Shown: piece by piece, positions 56,301 to 64,000 of the stretch
Layout: every line of letters starts with the position of its first letter
Numbering within the stretch: the first letter of the stretch is position 1
Assembly: GCA_034509425.1 (NCBI GenBank)
Contig: JAVTVJ010000347.1
Location: 620,001 to 684,000 of the forward strand
Origin: Eopsaltria australis
Lineage: Eukaryota > Chordata > Aves > Passeriformes > Petroicidae
Length of the DNA stretch: 64,000 nt
Direction of reading: 5' to 3'
Position numbers and translations under genes: made by a program
Notes under the pieces: model-generated
The model's database searches: none
What the model was told of the DNA's origin: nothing
The model's input: the letters and a program-made list of their open reading frames with translations, nothing else

Positions 56301-59300
56301 TGTTTTCTTGAGCTACAATGAAGAAATTTCTATAAAATATAATCTCATTCAGGTGTCCCTGGAATCCCTCTCCTTTGCTTGCTCTCCTACTTCTGCTTTT
56401 AACACACTTTTGGTTCTCTCCTATTCGAAATAATTTTCCAAGTATTTATCATTAACTCTTTGTTCATCTGTAACTGTTGTAGTGACTGTCTTTTAAGTCT
56501 TAATGATCAAAGTTTCCTGGTTTGATGCATTTCTTTTATTACCTTTTATCAAATAACACAGTAATTTGAAATATTTTATGTCATCCATACAATGCATTAA
56601 TCTCTTAGCCACTTTATGATATAACTATTTCTCAGATTTTGAGTATTATTTCATTACAAATAAACCAATGGATAAAAGTAGGGCATGCCCATGGGTCAGA
56701 AAGTGGAAGATGCATGTGGCTGTGGAAAAGAAGCTGTGCCAGACTGGAATCTGATCAGTAGCACTATTGGTAGCCTCACTCATACATTACCCCCAGACAG
56801 CTGGGGCTGCCTGCAAGAGGTCCTGATTTTACGCATATCGTGTCATCTACTGCAGGTAAGAGAAATAATCTTAGGATGAGCAACATCCTAATAGGATATT
56901 AGGACATTTTCAGTATTCAGCTCAGGAAACTGAAATACTGATGGCACTAACTTAAATGCAAGTGAAATGGTTTGGGATTACTTAAAAACAAAGTTATTTC
57001 TTAAAAAAAAATTAGTACTGCTGAAGACCAGAGGCTTAAGTTTCTAATCAGAGATCTCATCTGTTAAGCAGGTGGTTGTACAAAACCATTTGAGAAGTAT
57101 TAGTAGGATTTAAATATTGCAGTTGTGTGTTGCAGTGCTTGGAATGTCAGTTTGCTCTAACCTCTCTCCCTCATTTCATCTCTTTCAGTCTCTGGTTAAT
57201 ATTAATCCATGTGCATGGTGCAAACATTCTGGGTGTGATGGAACAAGGCATAAAAGCGTGTTCATAATTTGGAGTATGTGAGTTATCCTTTCAACTGATA
57301 AGCATATGATTGAGTGCTCTGCTGGAATGGGGCCAGAGAACATTTTGCTGCTGATTAGAATGAGTTTGTGCCTGTGCTGTATCACACACCTTTGTATCCA
57401 GCTACACCCTTACAAAGGATGAAGTTGGTGCATTGTGGACAGGATTGTTATTGCATTAAATATCCTGACACTGTTCATATTATCCTTCAGTACCGCACAA
57501 AAACAAAGAAACAAACAAACAAAAAGGTAAAGATCATGATCTGTGAGTGAATAAAGAAAACAGGCTAATTTCCACAGTTCGAATGAAGGGAAAATCTCTC
57601 ACTGACTTAATTAGGTGCACTGCCTGACTAAAGCCTGCATGATTTGGCCAACATTTCCTATCATTCCAATGTTATGACAGAAGTTGCCAGAACAATTCCA
57701 GCAGAAAAGGAGTCATGCTGCACGCTGCATTCAGAGAACAAATGGAAGATGACTGCAGAACCCAAAAATTGATTCACAACTGCTAATGATAGCACATAAT
57801 CCTGTTGCTCAACTCCTGTTGCGCTCTCAGGTTTAATGACCCTTCTATTTACACATAATGCAAGATAGAAGAGGTTTCCCTGCCAGGTAAACAAAATGAT
57901 GCTTTTGCTCTTAGCTCTTGTACATTTTTTATAGGAAACTCTGTTTTGAAAAATCCTATAAAAAGAATATTATATTTACAATAAAAAACCTTAATTTTTT
58001 ATTCTACCTATTATATTTTTTCTGGTTTTGATATCTGATGGCAGAAATTTAGGTTCATTAGTTTCCTATTTGTGTATAATTCTTGGGAGACTGATATCTA
58101 ATTCTGGTTTTCTAAAAATCACTCCTAATAGTTTTTTTAAAGATCTGTGTTTTCTTCTTGAGTAGCCTAAATCTTGACAATAACTCAGGTTCACATTACA
58201 AGATGTGGGAAAATCTGTTGGTGTTCAAGGACTTCTCTGTCTCGATATCTTTCTCTTGACCACAGAAAAGACAATTATACTGTATACCTGCTTTTTCTGA
58301 CACGCCTCTTTTTCTGTAAGTTTTGTTTCTGAAATATATGCATTTAAAAAAAAAATTGCTGCTTTTAAAAGGGTGTATTAATTTCCCTCCTATGGCACAA
58401 AATAACAAAGTGCTGCAGTCAAATACATATTCCTAGGAGATGGATTCTACTAGTCTCTGCTTTTACCTTTGTAGGCATCATTTTCTGGGAATTAGAAAAA
58501 GTTTCCCCATAAAACATGTGGAATTGATAAACATGATGTCAAGGCAGTCAGTCTAGTCAGTTCGGATAAAGGAGTCAGATCATGGGGCTGGGTTTTTTTT
58601 TCTTTTTTGTTGTCACGTGCTGTCTGTTTATTGGTCCCTCTCATTTCCTGCATGATGAAATATTGCTTGAGCTGTATGTGAAGAATCAGAAGAAAAGGTG
58701 TTTTAACACATGACCAAGCAGAGAAAAAATTATGGAACTGAACCTACACTTGCACTTACTGCCGCCCTCAAATCTACTGTATTTTCTAAAGTCTGATGGT
58801 CATACCCCACCCTGATTGATTGCTCTCAGCTCTGTAGCACTGCTTGGAAGATGCTGAGTGCCTCTCTCACTGGACAATTTGCCTGGACAAGGTTGCTCCT
58901 TCCCTTGCAGAGTATCAGCTGACTGGAACTTGCTTGACATCTCACAGCCTTCCCTCTTTCTCATGATTAAAAGCAGGGTGCATGCCAGCATCTAGAAAAT
59001 GATCCACCAGTGCCTCAAATAGACTTTCCTTTTCCTAGGAACCTCACTGGACCTTGGCTAGATGTTGGCTTTCTAGGCTCAGATTCCAGCCTTCCAGTCA
59101 TCCCATAGATTATTGCTTGCTCATCAGTTCTTCTGACTGAGCTCTATCACTGAAACATATTTTCCAGCTTTCTTCCCTCACATAGTTGAAATCAATGCCA
59201 CCTAATAAATAGCTGATGAAGAATGACTTTTAAAATACTTGATTTCTCAAATACAGATATTTGAGAAAGGTGTGTGAAATAATTTCTGTGTATTTTCTAT

Positions 59301-62300
59301 GAATTTTCTTGCTGTCTATTTCTTCCTTCACTTCGGATTTGTTCTCCCGGGACACAAAATATAAATGAAACCTTTTTTTCCCATTTTTATTCATCTGTTT
59401 GGCCATAATTATAAGTCTTTGGTAATGTAACACTGATGACTGCTTCATGATCCAAAAGAAAATCACAAGACAATGCCACTATTTTCTAGATTTTTTTTTC
59501 CTCCCATACTATGTAGTAGTAGATTATATCCTATGCTCTTTTTCCTGTGCTCTACTTGGAAAATCCAAAAGCTACAAAGTCTTGTCGAAGGTCCTCTTGG
59601 CAGGAGAAAACAGAGAGTGATCTGCTGGTAAGGCTGACTCCTTTGTCTCTTTTCTTAGTCTGCAAGTGTGTTGGAGAAAAGAAGGGAAGTGACATAATTA
59701 ACTTTGATAATCTCTCTGGTTGGTAGACAGTCCTGAGGGAAAATGACTGAATAGTGTTTGTTAGAACAGCATTGTTCCGAGGCCAAGCAGAGAGAAAGAA
59801 AGAGACTGTGAACAATGCTTTTAGCTGAGTCTGCTGTACTCAGTGCCAGTCAAGTATAGAAAAAAATTAATAACTTGAGAAAAATATTCTATTTGTTCTG
59901 AACTGCTTCAATTAATATGTTGTTTCCAGTTAAAAATGCTAAATGCTTGTATAGATCTCGTTTGTACATGTGCCTGTTAAGCTACAGCATGTTAAATTGC
60001 ACATGTGCTGATGTGACCTACTTAATTTTGTGCATATCAAGGTCCTTCTCTGAACATCAAATTACCTCCTGTCAAAATTAGATACCTACTGCTTGTGGAC
60101 CAGGCATGTACAGAGCTGCTGCCATTTGTCAGTGTGGGCTGTAGAGGACACACACTTCTGCAACATGAAGAGCAACTGTAAGAAATCAGGAAACGAAAGC
60201 AAAGCTGAAAAAGTGAGGGAGTGTCAGCAGCAGTAACTTCTGCAGAGGTAAAGGGCAAGGGTGAGGGCAAGGGAGGTGGGGAGCGTGGCCAGCACAGGCC
60301 ACTGAGGACCCGAGGTGCTGAGAGGTGGCAGCAACCCATGTGGCATTGCCCCAGTGCCCGGCTGGCTCCTCCCCAACGCTGACAAACTGCTGATGTTTCT
60401 CAGACCACTATGCACCTTTTTATTTTTATTTCAGCAATGTACAAGGAGGTTGTAACAAGCAGGAAATACATTTCTGTGCCAGGAACAGAACTTCTCAGTG
60501 GTATGTCAGCAGAGCTGAGACGATGCCCTTGTCGGGACAGCATAGAGGCACTGTGTGTGTTTTGGCATCTCTGGGTAACAGGGTCTGTAGTACTTGCCCG
60601 GGCATCAGGAGAGCATCTCCAAAGACCATGCTTTCTTATGGAAGTCCTGCATCGTACAGATTGAGGCGGATAACACAGATATTATAATATTACCCTTCTC
60701 AGAGACCCAAACTGTAAACCTTTTCTGGTCACAGATGAGAGGAGCAAAGATCTCCATTAAAAAAATATACAACAACTGAAGTCATCAAAAGACAGTTAAT
60801 AATGACCTATAAAAAGCATGCAATCTTCTAGTCAAAAATATAAAATGTATTTGAAATATTTAACAAAGAAAGACTACTAGAGGCAAGAGTCTCTTGTAAA
60901 ACAGTGTCCTGGCAAGAGGGGCAGCATAACAGTCAATTATTACAAACAAAATCCAGGTTTCTTAATTAAAATACAAAATACTGGCTCTGCTGTGTAGCCT
61001 GTAATAAGTTATGTCTTGAGAAGACTGTAATTATGCTGGCGCCTGCTAGTGCTGCCATAGTTAAGTTTGTCACCATTTCCATTATAAATCCCATTTTTAA
61101 GCAATTCATAATGTAGCCATAAAACATGATTTTAGATTGAACTTGGAAAAGAAATTCTTAGACTGAAAAGTTTTGCTTATTTTTTTTTAATACAAATAAT
61201 CTGTTTGGTCATCTTTATGCTTTTTAGGAGAGCACTAAATAAGCCAGAAGTTTTATGGCTTTGAGGCTCTCTGGCCATTCTGTAGAACAAACATATTTTT
61301 TTTTTTTGTTTGCATTAACAGAATCAGTCATTGCTTGAAAACAGAGAATTTTAGTCCTTTAAAAGTCCATAAATATAGGAAAACAAACTTCACAACTCTT
61401 TACAGAAATAATGAAGACTGATTAGTTTTGAATTACAATGAAGAACTGAGAACTTAGTTAACCTTGGGCCTCAGATGAATCATTGCAAAATGCTGCTGCC
61501 ATGAGACTGATCTTCCCTTTCTAGTACCCTTCTCATGCCAAAGGAAGATGTCAGAGCTAGGAGGCAACATCTCTAAGGTGGAAGCATTCCTGACAGCCCA
61601 TCACATCTGGTTCTTCTAGCAGTGTATGCAGGAGTGTACGGAAAATATCCAAAATCCCTAAAAGTCATAGAAAATTCTCATTGATTTGTCCCAGTGTACA
61701 TTTTATCTAAAAGGTGATAAAAAGGAGAAAATGAGCACAGAAAATATTAGGCATCTGCTCTGAGAAATCACGATGAGAAGGTATACCCATGTGCCTGGGC
61801 TATGCAGAAGTGTATTTATCATGTATATTATCCTAATCCATGTTATTCATGATCAAGACTTGGTTTGTTTTCTGTGATTCAATGCTTATTTCTAGAGAGG
61901 CAGATATGTTTTTAGACTGAACAACAAAACCTCTGAAAATATCATTGTGAATCCACTCCCCCAAGGAAAACACTGTCCCTGCAGTCTCAGTCAGCACCTG
62001 TATCTGTTACATAATTTGCATGGCTTAGCTAGAATTCCTTCAGGAAATAACATTTTTTCCAACTTAAAGGTCTAAATGTTAAGGAACAAACACTGAAAGT
62101 AGTAAAGCTTAAAAAGCAGAAACGAAGGACTGCTCGTGTGTCTCTTCCATGTTTAGATTACAATGCACTTTCAGATGCAAGGGTTGCAATGTAAATCATG
62201 TTCCTCTTGCCTTAGCCTGCTTTACAAGAGACTTGGATTACTCTATCTAACATCACGCAGGTCATGTTTTCAGACCTCTGGCTATATAAAGGAAAGTTTA

Positions 62301-62775
62301 GTAGCTACAATAATCTTTCAGCTTCAATGTAAAGATTTTGGAGCAAATTTACCGCAGATTTTAGGTATATATTTCTCCTGTATTTCAGTTTTTCTCAACT
62401 ACCATGACAAACATCTGAGAGAAACAAATGGATTTTCTGGACCAACATCACAAACTGATTTTTCACTTTATTCCTTCATTTTGCAGCTTATCAAATTCTG
62501 GCTTGAAAAGACTGCTGTAGTAAATACTGGCCATGGTTACCCATTGTTAATTAAATAAATTTCATCAGCTGTGGCCAATTGTAATAATTTTGCAAGATCA
62601 AGGCATTATATGCTAGAGGAGAGTATGGTAGAATGAGAGAAATTCAGGGAAACAGTATTTTATTTTAAAGACTTCTCTTGATTTGTGTTTTACCATTGCC
62701 ACCACAGTGGTATCTCATGTTGACTTATTAAACAGACCCACAGCTTGAACAGTTGCATTTTTTTCTGGATTAAAG
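47324..62775. other. 15.5 kb transposon-poor intergenic block, function unknown
   Basis: No CR1, LTR or coding gene is recognisable across this block, apart from short homopolymers and a (CAAA)n run near 57508-57530. All frames are short and none resembles a known protein; BMP5 coding sequence is not present. The segment 60110-60390 is more GC-rich than the rest. Long stretches with few insertions near developmental genes often hold conserved regulatory elements; that reading is inference only. Confidence 0.45.
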
Positions 62776-63764
62776 ACTGGATAGCTGGGCCCAGAGAGTG
62801 GTGCTGAATAGGGCCACATCCACTTGGTAACTGGACACTAGTGGGGTTCCCCAAGGATCAGTATTTGGACCAGCCCTGTTTAATATCTTTATCAGTGATC
62901 TGATGAGGGAATCAAGTGCACCTCAGTCAGTTTGTAGATGGCACCAAGTTGGGCAGGTATGTTGATATACTGGATTGTATGAAGGGGTTTGGACAGGCTG
63001 GATCAATGGATCAGAGACCCATGCAATTGCATGAGGTTCAACGTGGCCAAGTGTCGAGTCCTACATTTGTGTCACAACAACCCCATGGAACTGCAGGCAG
63101 AGTGGCTGGAAAGCTGCCAGCAGAAAACCTGGGGGTGCTGGTTTACATTTGGCTGAACATGAGCCAGGGTGTGCCCAGGTGACCAAGAAGGCCAATGGCA
63201 TCCTGGCCTGTATTGGCAATAGTGTGGCCAGCAGGAGCAGGGCAGGGATTGTCCCTCTGTACTCAGCTCTGGTGAGGCCACATCTGGAGTGCTGTGTGCA
63301 GTTCTGGGCCAGACTGGAGTGAGTCCAGAGAAGGGCAATGAAGCTGGTGAAAGACCTGGAGCACAAGTCTTATGAGGAGTAGCTGAAGGATCTGGGGTCG
63401 TTTAGCCTGGAGAAGAGGAGGCTCAGGGGAGACCTTATTGCTCTCTTCAACTACCTGAAAGGAAGGGTTACAGAAGTTGGGGTCTCTCTTATCCCAAGTA
63501 ACAAGGAATAGGACAAGGGGAAGTGACCTCAAGTTGCACCAGGGGAATTTTAGATAAAAAAATTTCTTCACAGAAAGGACTGTCAATCAGTGAAACAGGC
63601 TGTCCCAGGGAAAGGGCTGAGACACCATTCCCAGAGGTATTTAAAAGATGTAGACATGGCAATTTGGGACACGGTTGAGTTGTGGACTTGGCAGTCCTGG
63701 GTTAATGGATGGACTTGATCATCTTAGAGGTCTTTTCTAACCTAAATTAGTCTTTGATTCTATG
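62776..63764 (+). mobile_element. CR1 LINE 3' kilobase with dead reverse-transcriptase domain (plus strand)
   Basis: The longest CR1 in the window. It enters ORF2 inside the reverse transcriptase: the frame near 62840-62900 reads SGVPQGSVFGPALFNIFISD. After a frameshift comes SQFVDGTKLG near 62923-62955, where active elements have F-A-D-D, so the second catalytic Asp is lost. It continues through the conserved C-terminal region ([14 protein letters not shown] and [14 protein letters not shown] segments across several frames) and the 3' UTR to TTGATTCTATG at about 63754-63764. Frameshifts and stops make it inactive. Confidence 0.93.
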
Positions 63765-64000
63765 TAGAAAGATCAGTTAGCACATACTAAAGATTTCAGG
63801 GTGCACATAGTCTAGCAGTTGTCCCATGCACATCTTTTTCTTTCTCCAACAGCAGGAGATTACTAGTCTCTCAAGGACTGTGTGATTCATGGTAGTGATC
63901 ACTTTCAATCAAAAATACTGGAGCAGCAGCTCCTTTTTTACTGCCTGAGGGGCCAGCTGATCTCTTACAAAAGGGGAAACTTTGCTAAACAAAGGAAGTA
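63765..64000. other. Intergenic DNA to window end
   Basis: Nothing recognised after the CR1 3' end. Confidence 0.5.

Noticed and set aside
62916..63182. Plus-strand 88-codon frame
   Set aside because: Frameshifted CR1 ORF2 segment with a broken catalytic box.
47324..64000. Search for the first coding exon of BMP5
   Set aside because: No open frame has a signal peptide followed by a TGF-beta propeptide-like sequence, so the gene must start beyond the window.
1..64000. CRISPR arrays, tRNA or rRNA genes, bacterial operons
   Set aside because: None seen; the sequence is vertebrate nuclear DNA.

Overview
The window is vertebrate nuclear DNA, almost certainly from a bird. The evidence is a spliced multi-exon collagen gene, large AT-rich introns, many 5'-truncated CR1 retrotransposons with the avian 3' end (TGATTCTATG-type) instead of a poly-A tail, and two LTR fragments that match endogenous-retrovirus LTRs common in birds. 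Nothing here is prokaryotic.

Positions 1-13891 (+ strand) hold the 3' third of COL21A1, the FACIT collagen alpha-1(XXI) chain. I placed eleven exons from GT/AG junctions plus Gly-X-Y periodicity. They join without a frame break (963 nt: 320 residues plus stop). Exons 1-7 encode the end of one triple helix. Exons 8-9 encode a 43-residue non-collagenous linker with three cysteines. Exons 9-11 encode the last triple helix (COL1) and the short NC1 tail with the FACIT cysteine pair (GxCxxxxC) and a C-terminus ending in FRKGPNY. Introns 3 and 5 carry transposon remnants. Poly-A signal candidates lie 0.25-1.25 kb past the stop.

Positions 15.2-64 kb look intergenic. No open reading frame there resembles a known host protein. 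From general knowledge of the locus, the next gene in this direction is expected to be BMP5; its first coding exon is not in the window, so this stretch is probably the COL21A1-BMP5 intergenic region and may hold BMP5 regulatory DNA (inference). Recognisable contents are CR1 copies at 17.7-18.3, 22.9, 30.8-31.2, 33.4-33.9, 37.4-37.6, 43.1, 47.2-47.3 and 62.8-63.8 kb, an LTR at 46.3-47.1 kb, and several tandem repeats. The most distinctive structure is a 20-bp minisatellite (about 9.2 copies, 46331-46514) that appears to have grown from a short motif inside that LTR. The roughly 15 kb between 47.3 and 62.8 kb shows no recognisable transposon.

I did not find a convincing undescribed system. The best leads are the LTR-born minisatellite, a CR1 fragment with an apparent strand switch (about 22.94 kb), and the transposon-poor block upstream of the expected BMP5.
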